Shown: positions 1 through 10,201, numbered from the stretch's first letter. The stretch is 64,000 bases of DNA from Tritrichomonas musculus (GCA_039105265.1 JAPFFF010000001.1:3844001-3908000), one strand, 5' to 3'. The notes: generated by a model not told the origin, from the letters alone. Made by a program: numbers and translations.

Positions 1-322
1 TTTCTTTGGTTTCTTGATTATCTTGTGTTTCTGGATTTTCTTGTGTTTCTGGATTTTCTTGTGTTTCTGGATTTTCTTGCGTTTCTGGATTTTCTTGCGT
101 TTCTGGATTTTCTTGCGCTTCTGGATTTTCTTGCGCTTCTGGATTTTCTTGCGTTTCTGGATTTTCTTGCGTTTCTTGATTATCTTGCGTTTCTTGATTA
201 TCTTGTGTTTCTGGATTTTCTTGTGTTTCTTGATTTTCTTGTGTTTCTTCGTTTTCTTGCGTTTCTGGATTTTCTTGTGTTTCTGGATTTTCTTGCGTTT
301 CTTGATTTTCTTGTGTATCCTG
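1..322. repeat. 18-bp coding tandem repeat (QENPET-type units)
   Basis: About 17 units of 18 bp (plus-strand form near ttcttgtgtttctggatt) run from the left edge to about 322. The period is a multiple of three, so the units stay in frame and encode six-residue repeats. Units differ at a few fixed positions (gtt/gct, tgg/ttg, gat/att), which points to expansion by slippage or unequal exchange followed by drift. The array probably continues to the left of the window. Confidence 0.9.
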
Positions 323-991
323 CAAAACATTGTTTTCTTGTGTTTCAATATTTGAATCATCATTTGCATCAATACTTTGCAAGATTTCAGTAATATCATC
401 TAGCCCATCAGAATTTTCGACTGTTTTGCTGTCTTCATTTATTTCTGATTTATTGCTTATGTTGCTTTGGTCATTTTCTTTCTTATTTAAATCAATAACT
501 TCATCTTCTTCATCTGCTTTATCAAACTCAATTCCGATTTCAATACTAAGACTATTGGATTTTGTTTTATTTGGTGAATAATTGTTATTATCTTTTTCAG
601 AAGCCGTCATATCAGAAACGAAAAATTGATCTGAAAGAGCAGAAATATTTGATGTTGCAGTTTTTGAATTATCTGTATTTTCTAATTTTTGTTTAAGATC
701 TTCATTTTCTTTTGTCAAAGTATTTACTTCATTAAATAATTCACTAATTTTAGCGATCGCCTCTTCCGAATTTTGAACATTGAGAATATTTAATATATTT
801 TCTAATTCATTTTCAATTTTTTGAAAGTTATTGCGCAATGTATCGTTTTCTTCGATTAACGTTTGTAATTGATCGTCTGATTGGTTTATCTCTTTTTGTT
901 TAGCTTCATCATCGTCATTAATAATATTATCAGTGATGTTTTCTAATTGAAGAATTTTTTCTGCTTCCTCTTCCTCTTGATTTGTCGACAT
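1..991 (-). CDS. Acidic coiled-coil protein with hexapeptide repeats, 3' end cut by window
   Basis: The frame reads from an ATG at 991-989 to the left edge without a stop, giving at least 330 residues (MSTNQEEEEAEKILQLEN...). Residues 1-110 are rich in Leu, Glu, Asn and Lys with heptad-like spacing, which suggests a coiled coil. Residues 110-220 are acidic and disordered. From about residue 223 the chain becomes a run of six-residue units of the type QENPET or QDNQET. The C-terminus lies outside the window. No catalytic motif is visible and I do not recognise the family; acidic repeat-bearing coiled-coil proteins are common in trichomonad cytoskeletons, but that link is only a guess. The frame is certain because no stop interrupts it over 990 bases and its codon use matches the neighbouring genes. 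Confidence 0.8.
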   Translation of the reverse strand, partial: MSTNQEEEEAEKILQLENITDNIINDDDEAKQKEINQSDDQLQTLIEENDTLRNNFQKIENELENILNILNVQNSEEAIAKISELFNEVNTLTKENEDLKQKLENTDNSKTATSNISALSDQFFVSDMTASEKDNNNYSPNKTKSNSLSIEIGIEFDKADEEDEVIDLNKKENDQSNISNKSEINEDSKTVENSDGLDDITEILQSIDANDDSNIETQENNVLQDTQENQETQENPETQENPETQENEETQENQETQENPETQDNQETQDNQETQENPETQENPEAQENPEAQENPETQENPETQENPETQENPETQENPETQDNQETKE

Positions 992-1495
992 TTATATCTT
1001 GAGAAAAGTCTAAACGTTTTTTTTTATAAAATTTTCAAAATTGAAATTCATTGAATTTTTTGAATTTATTTAAAATTTATAAATGCAATCTATCTGGCTC
1101 AAGTGCTTCTACAAAAAAATAAGAGATTTAAATTTAAAATGCATAAACAAGTTTAATTTTTTTTATCATTTATTGCTTTTTCTGATTAAAACTGTTCATA
1201 TTGTTATATCTCGTCATTGCAAACAGTCAGTAAGCAATCTATATAATCTGGTATTTACATAAAACAGCGCATTTGGCATCATAATAGGATAAATTTCCAA
1301 CATAAAATAAAAATTATATTTTATTAAGAATAGCCTTCTTGTCAAGAAGTTCCTGATAAATTTTTGCTTTCTATTTAATTTCCACCTGGATTGCATAACT
1401 TTTCTTTTTGCTAATATAAATGGTTAATTAACATCTCTTTGATTTAAAGTCGTGTTTAAATATAATATAAATTATTTTAACAAAGAAAAAAATCG
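992..1495. other. AT-rich intergenic stretch
   Basis: I see nothing but AT-rich sequence here. A 60-codon minus-strand frame at 1214-1396 has no family resemblance and is probably chance. This stretch should contain the promoter of the minus-strand gene ending at 991. Confidence 0.5.
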
Positions 1496-2788
1496 CTAAG
1501 TATTATTATTATTCTCATTTGGACTAAATAAGACAAAACTTGACATCTTCTTATAAAAAGATATGATAGGATGATGTAAATTAATTCTTAATGCAACATC
1601 ATCAACTTCATCTACTAAAGTTTTATAAGATGATTGATAATTTTGTATCATATTATATATTTCTTCTAGTCCTGATTTATAAATCGAAAATGCTTTGAAA
1701 GCAGCTTTTGTAAATTTGGAATAAGCATTCTTTTGGTTTTCTAGCATCTCTTTCAAAGAATAGTTTTCTTTCATTATTTGTTCAAGTTCTTGAATTAATG
1801 GATTGCTTTGATCAACTTTATTTTTCTCATTGATGTCTTCAATTTTTTTACTAATATCTTCATAGCATTTGTTTAATTCGTTTAAAGTCTCAATTTTCTC
1901 TTCTTGATTTTTGAGTTTTTCTTTAATATCATCTTGAATAAACTTTTCTTGTATTTGTTCAATTATATATAATTTTCTGGCTTCATCACTATTTTTTCTT
2001 AGTGCGGCCTCAATCATTTGAAGACGTTTTTCTCGATTGTTATAGTATTTGATTAAACGACTATCAGCCTCAACTCTTTGAATACTAAAATTTTCATCGA
2101 TGTCTGGTGGTTTTGAATAGTCATCTGGGTTTTGTTGAAATGCGTCTAATTGCTTTTTAAGTTGTTCATTTTCTTTTTTAACAGAATCTATTTCAATTTT
2201 TAAGTTTTGATTTTCGATGTTCAATGCTTCGAAATTTTTCTGATTTAATATGTCCAAATCTTCTTGATTTTCACTGAAAGAATTTTTAAATTTTTTATTT
2301 TCAAGAATTAATTCAAAATTCTTTTTTTTTAGAAGAGAGATTTCTTCATTTTTCTTATTTTGGTCATGTTGATTTGATTCGTTTTCTTTTTCGCGTTCTT
2401 TTTCAATTGTTATTATTTTTTTCTTAAAATCAGTGAGTTCTTTTTGTAACCTTTTATTTTCAGTTTCTAGAAAAGCATTCCGATTCATTGTTGAAATGCA
2501 TTTATCTTTATATTCATTATTCCATCGATTTATGAGCTCTTCTGTTGTTTTCCTATATTTTTCAATTTCATTGTCGTATTTTTTTTTGCAATCTTCTGTT
2601 TTTTTCTGATAGTCTTTAAATTTATTTTTGTGTTGAGTTAAATCATCGATAACAGCCTGATGCTCAATTTTTAATTGTTCAATGATTTTGCATTGCTCAT
2701 CTTTAATTAATAATTCTTTTTTTAAAGTATCTATTTCTTTTTTAAGTAAATCAGTATCAGCGTCTTCAGCTTTTTGTTTCTTTGACAT
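1496..2788 (-). CDS. Long coiled-coil protein, 430 aa
   Basis: The protein starts MSKKQKAEDADTDLLKKEID and is almost wholly Lys, Glu, Leu, Asn and Gln with hydrophobic residues at heptad spacing over about residues 8-350, so a long parallel coiled coil is expected. A less charged tail (residues 370-430) contains short hydrophobic segments and ends in a run of Asn. No enzymatic motif is present. Coiled-coil proteins of this size usually act as structural or tethering factors (cytoskeleton, basal body, Golgi), but nothing here singles out one role. The ATG at 2788-2786 lies 2-3 bases downstream of an initiator-like sequence, which supports this start. Confidence 0.85.
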   Translation of the reverse strand: MSKKQKAEDADTDLLKKEIDTLKKELLIKDEQCKIIEQLKIEHQAVIDDLTQHKNKFKDYQKKTEDCKKKYDNEIEKYRKTTEELINRWNNEYKDKCISTMNRNAFLETENKRLQKELTDFKKKIITIEKEREKENESNQHDQNKKNEEISLLKKKNFELILENKKFKNSFSENQEDLDILNQKNFEALNIENQNLKIEIDSVKKENEQLKKQLDAFQQNPDDYSKPPDIDENFSIQRVEADSRLIKYYNNREKRLQMIEAALRKNSDEARKLYIIEQIQEKFIQDDIKEKLKNQEEKIETLNELNKCYEDISKKIEDINEKNKVDQSNPLIQELEQIMKENYSLKEMLENQKNAYSKFTKAAFKAFSIYKSGLEEIYNMIQNYQSSYKTLVDEVDDVALRINLHHPIISFYKKMSSFVLFSPNENNNNT

Positions 2789-3100
2789 TGTAATGAATAT
2801 GAAAATTTTTGCTAACTTTTTGAATCTATTTCTCTGAAAAATATGGCAGAAACTATTTCACATTCTTGGCATGTCTTATTCAAAGATCTATTATTTTTAA
2901 GCAATTTATTGTATTTTTATACTTTTTATTCATATTTAGATTTTATCATAATTTTCATCAATATTAGAATAATACTATTTATTGCAGAGTTTATTAAGAG
3001 TAACAAATTAAAAATATTCATGTTTATTATAATATCAAATACAGATCAAATATTAAGAATGCAATTTTGAGGAATTCAAAGATTCAAGTTATAAAGAATT
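2789..3100. other. AT-rich intergenic stretch
   Basis: This interval holds the probable promoter of the minus-strand gene at 1496-2788 and the 3' flank of the gene at 3101. A 75-codon plus-strand frame (2843-3070) is made of Ile, Leu and Phe encoded by AT-rich DNA and shows no family features. Confidence 0.5.
2791..2802 (-). promoter_or_regulatory. Initiator-like element of the coiled-coil gene
   Basis: On the minus strand the sequence just before the ATG reads TCATATTCATTA. The trichomonad initiator is known as roughly TCA-Py-T-(A/T)-Py-TCATTA, and the match is close, one base shorter. About 10-20 bases further upstream lies CAAAAAGTTA, a motif seen before several other genes in the window. 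If this is the start site, the 5' leader is under 20 nt, as is usual in trichomonads. Confidence 0.4.
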
Positions 3101-4609
3101 TCATGAGCATGAAGAGTTTTTTATTATTTTATCCATCATCATATTTATTGATAATATTATTTCTTGGCATTCTGGGATATTATTCGAATCCGAGTTAAAA
3201 ACAAAATGGTGAAGTGTATCAAGTTGGTCTTGATTGGAAAGAATGTAGTTTACGAATTGCTGGCAATTAAGCAAATTTCGAATTATATTTAAAGTAGGTA
3301 CAATAATTGTTTCTTCGTTATTGAACAGAAAGTCAATCAAAATATGATAAATGTCAGGAAACTTACTAATCTCCTCATATCCAATATTGCATATTGCCAA
3401 AATAGCTATTTTTCTCTCTTCAAAAATTCCATTTTCTGCAATATTTGCAAATTGATAAATGAATTCAGGAGGTGGCACCCATTTATACTTTCTGATAATT
3501 GTGTCAAGTAATCTTAAAAGATTTATTCTTATTTGTGATATATTTTGTTGTGTAGTATCTGATGATTCATCAATAATAAACGATAACGAACTTAATGCTA
3601 TTGAAAAAGATTTCAAACTTGAATATGAAAAAATTGGTGCGATATCAATATCAAAATTTATTAATCTTTCAATAATAGATGTGCTGTTAAGAGAATTTTC
3701 GTTTTCACTGATAGATATAGCAACTGTTTGGATTAATTCAGGTGTGAAGAGTGAAATGATTTGGTCAATTTGTTCTTTGTTAAAATAAGTATTTTTCGAT
3801 AATGAAGTATTTAAAACTTGAAGAGCGAAATATGCAATATCAGGATCATTAATTCCTGAACCAAGAGTCTCATATTCGATTAACAAACTTGATGCATATT
3901 CTATATGATTGACTAATTTTGATGGATCATAATTATTTTTAAGTAATGCATATAATATGCGAAGAGAAGCCAAACATTTAGAATTGTAACTATTGTAGGT
4001 TTCTTCTTCTTCTGACTGATCTTCTCTTTCACAGGTTTGTAAATCTTCTATTAATTGAACAAATATTTCATACCATTTTTGGCAAGGAACAAGATTATAA
4101 AATTGATTTTCTAGAATGAGATTGCAAACTGCGAGTATTGTGTACTTAGATATATCAGGAACTGGTGAATCAATCGATCCTATCATTTTAAAAGCAACTT
4201 CTTCAACAAACAAACAAGAAACATCTTTAACTTCAGTTGCTTGATATATGAAATTACTAATAACTGATAAGCAAGCAATAATAATCCTCTCATCAATGGA
4301 AACTAAATAAATATTTCGAACTTTAAGAATTGTATTATCATTAATGAAACATTGGATAAGAATATTTAAAGTAGCTGATGCATTGCTGCCAAATATTTCA
4401 CTAAAAAAATTTAAAATATCAATTAATTTTTTAATGCTTTCATCGTTATGCTCTTCATTTTCATTGTAACTAAATAATAATTGTGTATAAAGATTATAAT
4501 TGCCAAAAAGTAATTTATCATCTGGAGATATATTTAGTTGATGCATAGTTTCTTGAATAGCCGAAGGGCGAGTACTCATACAATCATTTCCATATTTAAA
4601 ATCAAGCAT
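3101..4609 (-). CDS. Armadillo/HEAT-like repeat protein, 502 aa
   Basis: The whole chain is a series of amphipathic helices with the Leu/Ile/Ala patterns of armadillo or HEAT repeats, for example ACLSVISNFIYQATEV near residue 118, YTILAVCNLILENQ near 155 and AILAICNIGYEEISK near 410. Spacing of about 40 residues between similar helices fits ARM repeats. Karyopherin-alpha-like proteins have this fold and size, but I see no importin-beta-binding domain at the N-terminus and no clear conserved Trp/Asn ladder, so nuclear import is only one possibility; assembly scaffolds and vacuolar or flagellar ARM proteins are others. A second Met at residue 11 (MSTRPSAIQ) is an alternative start. Confidence 0.8.
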   Translation of the reverse strand: MLDFKYGNDCMSTRPSAIQETMHQLNISPDDKLLFGNYNLYTQLLFSYNENEEHNDESIKKLIDILNFFSEIFGSNASATLNILIQCFINDNTILKVRNIYLVSIDERIIIACLSVISNFIYQATEVKDVSCLFVEEVAFKMIGSIDSPVPDISKYTILAVCNLILENQFYNLVPCQKWYEIFVQLIEDLQTCEREDQSEEEETYNSYNSKCLASLRILYALLKNNYDPSKLVNHIEYASSLLIEYETLGSGINDPDIAYFALQVLNTSLSKNTYFNKEQIDQIISLFTPELIQTVAISISENENSLNSTSIIERLINFDIDIAPIFSYSSLKSFSIALSSLSFIIDESSDTTQQNISQIRINLLRLLDTIIRKYKWVPPPEFIYQFANIAENGIFEERKIAILAICNIGYEEISKFPDIYHILIDFLFNNEETIIVPTLNIIRNLLNCQQFVNYILSNQDQLDTLHHFVFNSDSNNIPECQEIILSINMMMDKIIKNSSCS

Positions 4610-4951
4610 TTTGAAATTTTCTAAAATATATATTGGGCCAAATTATCCTTCAATTTTATAATGATTAATTCTTTATTATATCACAATCAATCAATGCATT
4701 AATTTATTTTTCAACTAGTTGATAAGGTCTCTTATGTGTTCAATGAAAAAATATCGATTTCATAAAGCTTTAAAAACAAAGTAAATAAATCTATATAAAA
4801 AAGGTTAAACATAAAAGCCGTATTGTTTTTTGAAGCCACAATACGAGAATAATAGATAAAAATCAATGAGTAGATAATGAAATATTTTCAATCTCACAAA
4901 CATAGTATTTTATAAAAATTATAAATTTATAATGAAAACAAGTAGTTATAA
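4610..4951. other. AT-rich intergenic stretch
   Basis: It carries the 5' flank of the ARM-like gene and the 3' flank of the membrane-protein gene. No RNA gene, repeat or small ORF stands out. Confidence 0.5.
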
Positions 4952-7324
4952 TTATTCCGCTTTCTCCTTCTTTTTATATTTGCAGCAAACTATAATTGTA
5001 TAAATGATCATGAAAAAGAAATATACGCATATTCCAATAACTGAGTAATAATAATAAGTATGTTTTGGAGATATTATTGTTATATAAGCTTTCACTGACA
5101 AATCGCAGTAACTCCAGGAGTTATTAACGATGAAAGTAATTTCATATTCCTTATCGAAACTATAAAAAATAATCTGATTTTCGTTAGTTGCATTTAAAAC
5201 ATTATTACCTTTATCAACAAAGCCAATCTCATCATTAACAACAACTGAAATATTTTCTTTATATTCTTCAACAAAGGATCCAAGTATATAAATGTCAAAA
5301 ATTGGCTTAACATAAGGATTTGTATAAAACTGAGTAATTTTAGAGCCACCTCGAATACGAAGTTCCTTTAACAATGGACAACCTATAGCAAAGTTTCTCG
5401 TGATCATTTCATTCCCACAAATCCAAGAAGGAGAAGTTGTATGTATAACTAATTTGCCAATTCCACGTTTTTTTGGAAACAAAGTTACATTAAAATTATG
5501 TTTTTGAAGAGGTGTAAAATGGTTCGTCTGAGGTTGAAGTTGAATAATTTCTTCATGAGTTGAGCTGATATTAGTCCAAAAATTATCAGTAACATGGATA
5601 ACAAAATTTTGTGAATTATGAGAGAAAACTGATCCTGAAAAGGTCAAAATATCGTGTTTGTCAATAATAATCGTTCCATCTTGTATATCATCTATGATTT
5701 CAACAGAACTAGGACAAATTGTGTGATTCCAAAATTTATTTTGTGTTTTTAGAATGTTCATTTCACTTTCTAGAGGAATTGGTAGAAGATTACCATCATC
5801 TGTTAAAATACTGAAGAGGTCTCCATCAACGTTAACAACAACAGAATCTGTGTCACTGTTGAAGCGTGTTTGTATTTTGGATAATATTGGAGCATCGATT
5901 GTAAAAAAGAATATTTCGCCATTTTTGGTGGTAACAATGTATTCGCCTTTACTGTTCTCGAGTATATCTTGAAATATAAGCCCCTCACGTTCGCTTTCAT
6001 TCACAAATTGAAGATCTGAAAAAAGAAAATGAGATTCACTTGAGCATTGGATAATGTTTCCAAAAAGGAGGAATATATAGCCGAATGGAGACCAATGTAG
6101 TAATGGAAAATATTCATAAGGGATAGAAATGCTTATGCTTTCTTCAAATTCATTATGAATATTTAATTTTTTCAAATAGAGCCGGTTTTTGTCTGTATTA
6201 TTCAATATGAAATAGAAATCGCTTTTAGATGATAATGTGCTAGTTATTGATATAATTTTTTCATTTTGAGTTAAATGTTTGGAAATAAAATCTGGATTAT
6301 TTGTTAAATTTATGAAAATGTATTGGCTTGGATTTTCTTCATTCCATCCAATAGCTGAGCTTAGTTGTCCTCTTTCCCAAACAGACGAAAAACTGCAAAA
6401 ATTTGGAGACGCTATTTTAGTCAAATTAGACGATGAATAATGAAAATGCTGACTTGTATTTGCAAAATTTTGTATGGTTAATCCTGTTTCGTCGATAAAA
6501 ATAATAGAGTTATCAATGAAGTCTACATAAATAGGATTCACAATGTTAGCATGGTTATCAAGTCTTTGTAGAATTGAATAGTTGTGGAAATTTGTTGATG
6601 AAATAAAAATTTGTGAGCCATTAATAACTGCATTCAATGGAGGTGAGCATGGGCATCGAACAGCTCCTTTTATTGGAGGATCGCCGTTCTCTGATGGTTC
6701 CGTCTTAAAAATATTGGGAATTGGCGGATATACATTGGTATTAGATATTGGTTGTTGTCCTGTAGGTGATAAAAAGCCAATAAGATCATGAAATTGTATT
6801 TCATAATAAAAATTTGCATTGAAGTTGATTTGTGCTTCCCACCACATATTTTTTGAATCAAAATTAAAATCTGTAATTATTTGATAAACCTCATGTGTCA
6901 TTGCATCTGAAATTGTGACTGATGGATGAACACCCATTGAGTTGATCATTGAAGTGAGTTGTTTTGAAACCTCATTAGGAATATTATCTGAAGTATTTTC
7001 AAATGATGAAGCATCATCAACCCAAATTCTGAGTGAATCATAATTTGAGAGAATATATCTATTTGGGTTGGAGGAGCTCATGCCCCATGTATAAGCATTG
7101 CACTCAATTAAGCTAAAAAAATATGAAGAATTGGATTCTGTCTTCAATTCATAAACACCAGGTGCTGATAATCGAAACGGTTGAATTTCTTCTCCATTTT
7201 GAAATAGTCCTTTTGTTTTTAAAAGAAAATTTGTGCAAAGTTGTTCATGCTTTGTTGAGTAAACAGAGTATATATCAACTGTTTCTGCTATAACATAAAA
7301 ATGTAAAAAAAATATAAAGATCAT
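4952..7324 (-). CDS. Large type I membrane protein, possibly CatSper-auxiliary-like
   Basis: The first 14 residues (MIFIFFLHFYVIAE) look like a signal peptide. Near residues 755-780 there is a single transmembrane helix, followed by a short basic tail ending CCKYKKKEKAE, so a long N-glycosylatable ectodomain (many N-x-S/T sites) with a short cytoplasmic tail is predicted. The middle is beta-rich with recurring short motifs and could form a propeller. The membrane-proximal part (GKLVIHTTSPSW..., then IGCPLLKELRIRGG near residue 640, then a Cys-containing Ig-like segment) recalls the C-terminal region of the CatSper beta/gamma/delta/epsilon auxiliary subunits, single-pass proteins of a flagellar calcium channel. 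That relation is my inference from memory of the pattern and needs a profile search. Otherwise: unknown surface protein. Confidence 0.75.
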   Translation of the reverse strand: MIFIFFLHFYVIAETVDIYSVYSTKHEQLCTNFLLKTKGLFQNGEEIQPFRLSAPGVYELKTESNSSYFFSLIECNAYTWGMSSSNPNRYILSNYDSLRIWVDDASSFENTSDNIPNEVSKQLTSMINSMGVHPSVTISDAMTHEVYQIITDFNFDSKNMWWEAQINFNANFYYEIQFHDLIGFLSPTGQQPISNTNVYPPIPNIFKTEPSENGDPPIKGAVRCPCSPPLNAVINGSQIFISSTNFHNYSILQRLDNHANIVNPIYVDFIDNSIIFIDETGLTIQNFANTSQHFHYSSSNLTKIASPNFCSFSSVWERGQLSSAIGWNEENPSQYIFINLTNNPDFISKHLTQNEKIISITSTLSSKSDFYFILNNTDKNRLYLKKLNIHNEFEESISISIPYEYFPLLHWSPFGYIFLLFGNIIQCSSESHFLFSDLQFVNESEREGLIFQDILENSKGEYIVTTKNGEIFFFTIDAPILSKIQTRFNSDTDSVVVNVDGDLFSILTDDGNLLPIPLESEMNILKTQNKFWNHTICPSSVEIIDDIQDGTIIIDKHDILTFSGSVFSHNSQNFVIHVTDNFWTNISSTHEEIIQLQPQTNHFTPLQKHNFNVTLFPKKRGIGKLVIHTTSPSWICGNEMITRNFAIGCPLLKELRIRGGSKITQFYTNPYVKPIFDIYILGSFVEEYKENISVVVNDEIGFVDKGNNVLNATNENQIIFYSFDKEYEITFIVNNSWSYCDLSVKAYITIISPKHTYYYYSVIGICVYFFFMIIYTIIVCCKYKKKEKAE

Positions 7325-8195
7325 TGATTGTAAAATAATAAGGTGAAATAATTCAACACATATTTCACTTTTTCATAACTATTTATTTTCATAAAAAACT
7401 TTTGCTTAAAATTGTTTTTTCAAATTGTTTTTCCATAAAAAGCAGTGTTAATATTAAATTTCATGGATTTTATGTTGTGATGTAAGGTTTTATTTTTGAG
7501 AATTATTTACATGAGCTTTTCCAAAGATATGAAAAATTTGAATTAATAATATTTACAGTATAGTAAAAAAATATGAAATCGTCAAAAAATACTAAAAAAG
7601 TTGGAAAATACACTTTTTCAAAGAAATAAGGCCAAATTTGCTTGGCTAATTCTTTTTATCGTCATTTGAAAAAATGGATTTTCGAACTTTTTCGTAAAAT
7701 TCAAAAAGCTGGAAAAGCTACTTTTTCAAATGACGATAAAACAATATTTACTCAAAAAAATTGAGTGTTTATTATGAAAAAGCTTGTTTTCCAACTTTTT
7801 GAATAATATTTTTACGTTTTCATATTTTTTTACTATACTGTATCGTATTTTATTGAATTTTTTAATGAGTTTTATTTTCGCTTTCTAATTCACAATTTTT
7901 TGAGTATAACCGTAATAATTTTATAAATTTTTTCTATGGGTATAAAAAAAACTTTTCTGCTGGTTTTTAATAATAACTCTAACAACAGATTTTTGTAAAG
8001 CATATGGATTAACTTTTTAATCAATTTCAAAATCTTGTGTGGTAAAAAATTGAATACTTTTTCAAATTTAAATTGAAAAAATTTTGTTTATTGAATTTTT
8101 GAATCATTTATTAAAATGTAATCTTCATGGTGAAAAATCTTCAAATTAACGGATTTTAAGTTTATGTTTATTTTTTTTTTTTATTGAAGATTATA
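7325..8195. other. Intergenic region with a MITE
   Basis: This 870-base AT-rich region lies between two divergently transcribed genes (4952-7324 on minus, 8196 on plus). Apart from the 285-bp palindromic element at 7556-7840 it holds no ORF. Promoters for both flanking genes must lie here. Confidence 0.6.
7556..7840. mobile_element. Palindromic MITE, Tc1/mariner type (TA duplication)
   Basis: Both ends begin CAGTATAGTAAAAAAATATG (in inverted orientation) and the inverted match continues with small differences for about 60 bp. The element is flanked by TA on each side (7554-7555 and 7841-7842), the target duplication of Tc1/mariner transposons. Its inside is also palindromic: 7654-7673 and 7722-7741 are inverted copies of TTTTATCGTCATTTGAAAAA. 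It has no coding capacity, so a transposase supplied in trans would be needed. The whole 285 bp can fold into one long hairpin, which fits a non-autonomous MITE. Confidence 0.8.
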
Positions 8196-10201
8196 ATGTC
8201 AAATTCAGCGCAATTTGTTCTTGAAAGCTATTCATCTATTTTGAATGCCATTTCAAAAGAAGGTATTCATTACAGTGATGGACCTTCGCATGGAGACATT
8301 TCTTTCCAGATATCATCTAAAATAGGATCACCAGAATTACCTCTTCCTTACTTTTCAGATAAGCTATATGAAAGTTTATGTGTAAAGGTTTCTGAGATTT
8401 TGCGAAATGAACCAACTCTTATTCAGTTACAAAGTCCAATAGTTATTATCGGTGATCTTCATGGCTCTTTACTTGATTTTCTCAGAATAATCACATATTT
8501 TGAATTCAACAGTAGCAATTGTTTTTTGTTTCTTGGGGATTTTGTAGACAGAGGCCAATTTTCATTAGAAATTTTAACAATTCTCTACTCTCTTAAAATC
8601 TTGTATCCAAAAGATTTTATTTAATCAGGGGAAATCATGAATTTGAAAATATTTGTTCTACATATGGTTTCAAAGAAGAAATTAGAATGAAGACTTTTGA
8701 TAACTTATTTAATAAAAACAGCAATTCCTCAAATACGCAGGATTCAAACTTATCTGGGCTCAATGATTCTGTATTTAGTTCATTTTTAAGTAGCTTTTCT
8801 TGGCTCCCATTAGCTGCTGTTATTGACGATGAAATTTTTTGTGTTCATGGTGGAATATCTCCTTATTTAACAAGTTTGGGGAAGTTATCGAAGATTGAGC
8901 GCCCGATTACCAATTATACGACACTCCCATTAATTGAAGATATGATGTGGGCTGATGTTTCAAAGAATAACAAGCATGACTCTTATATTGCCAACACACG
9001 TGGGACTGGTACGGTTTTTAGTGAGACACAGCTTGACCACTTTTTCAAGATTTCAGGAATAAGTTCTGTTGTTAGAGGTCATCAATTCATCGATTGTGGT
9101 GTTGAATATCTTTTTAATAGTAAGCTCGTTACTGTTTTTTCAGCTTCAAGTTATCGCATTCAAAAAGGTAAACCCAAAAATAAATGTGGTGCCTTAGTAA
9201 TTGGGAATCTACCTACTCGTCCAATGCGTAGAGAGAGTTTTGATAGTTCTAGTTATGATTCTGATCAGTTTGATTCAGTAATTGATTCTCCAAGTATTAT
9301 TTCCTGCGATTCAAATTCGGCATATGATAATAGTGATACATGTCTTGCACCTGAACCAAGATATTCTTATATGTCATCACGTCATAATTTAAATTTATCA
9401 ATTCCACCCAAACCGCTAAGTCATGAAGCTCCAGTCCCTCGCCCATTTTCTTCTCGAATACCTGCTATTGCTAAGCCAAACGAAAAATTTGTAATTGACA
9501 ATTCTGATAATGATGATTATGGTAATTGTAGTGGAATTAGAGTCAAAAGTATTCTGGAAAGCTGTGGTTGTAAGAAAAATGGATCTTCTCAGCATGGTGG
9601 TCACGTTTCAGTAACTAGATCAAATTCGCTTGCTTCAAGTCAAAGATCTCAAATGTGTGAAACAATTCAAAAGCTTCAAAGTTTATATCGAAGTAATAAT
9701 TCACTTAGCTCGCATGGCAGTGTCGGCAATATTAGTGCTCTCGATAATTTTCTTAATAACGAACCTAACAATAAAAATACGCAATTTAATAGAACATGCC
9801 CCCTTTCTTTGAATAGTACTGACAAGTTTATAGCAAGGAAAAAAGCTAAATCTGTTTATATGTCGTCATCAAATCAAAATCAATGCTTAACACCTAGAAG
9901 AACAAACTCCGTTTCTTCTTCATACTCAATGCCTATGGAGATTCCAACATTATCCAATGATGCTGCTGATTTGGATATGCAAGAATTTGTTTTTGATTCA
10001 GTAGATCCGTTAAAATTCGAAGAAGTTAATTATGTTGAAAAAAGTCGCCCAAATGCTCCTCTATGTATGAAAATTATGTCAAATGAACAGAAAAGATACG
10101 GATATGCCAGAAGAAGAGCAGTAAAATCTGTTGAATTTGTAACCGGAAGAGTTCAAAAAAATATCAGAAGGGAAGGAAATTCAGTTTTAAATGAAAAATA
10201 A
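8196..10201 (+). CDS. PPP-family Ser/Thr phosphatase with long Ser/Asn-rich tail; one frameshift
   Basis: The catalytic domain of the PP1/PP2A/PP2B family is plain: GDLHG near residue 86, GDFVDRGQ near 114, then a shift of frame, then RGNHEF, then FCVHGGISPYL, TRGTG and VVRGHQF. These carry the metal-binding Asp, His and Asn ligands. The first frame ends at 8624 and the rest, about 530 codons, continues one base out of register, with the join falling in the T-rich stretch just before the invariant GNHE motif. Reading across it restores an unbroken domain, so this is a recent one-base loss, an assembly error or, less likely, recoding. About 320 residues rich in Ser, Asn and Pro follow the domain and probably serve regulation or targeting. 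An in-frame TTG at 8184 precedes the chosen ATG. Confidence 0.85.

Noticed and set aside
1-322. CRISPR-like array
   Set aside because: Units are contiguous and in frame with no spacers; it is a coding minisatellite in a eukaryote-like genome.
14-393. Two plus-strand frames with FLDFLV-type repeats
   Set aside because: They are antisense readings of the 18-bp coding repeat.
1214-1396. 60-codon minus-strand frame
   Set aside because: Short, no motif and no initiator-like sequence before it.
2843-3070. 75-codon plus-strand frame in the spacer
   Set aside because: Almost only Ile, Leu, Phe and Tyr from AT-rich DNA, no start context and no family resemblance.
8600-8650. Programmed -1 frameshift in the phosphatase
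   Set aside because: A -1 shift before the stop would rejoin the frame, but no good slippery heptamer is present, so error or mutation is likelier.
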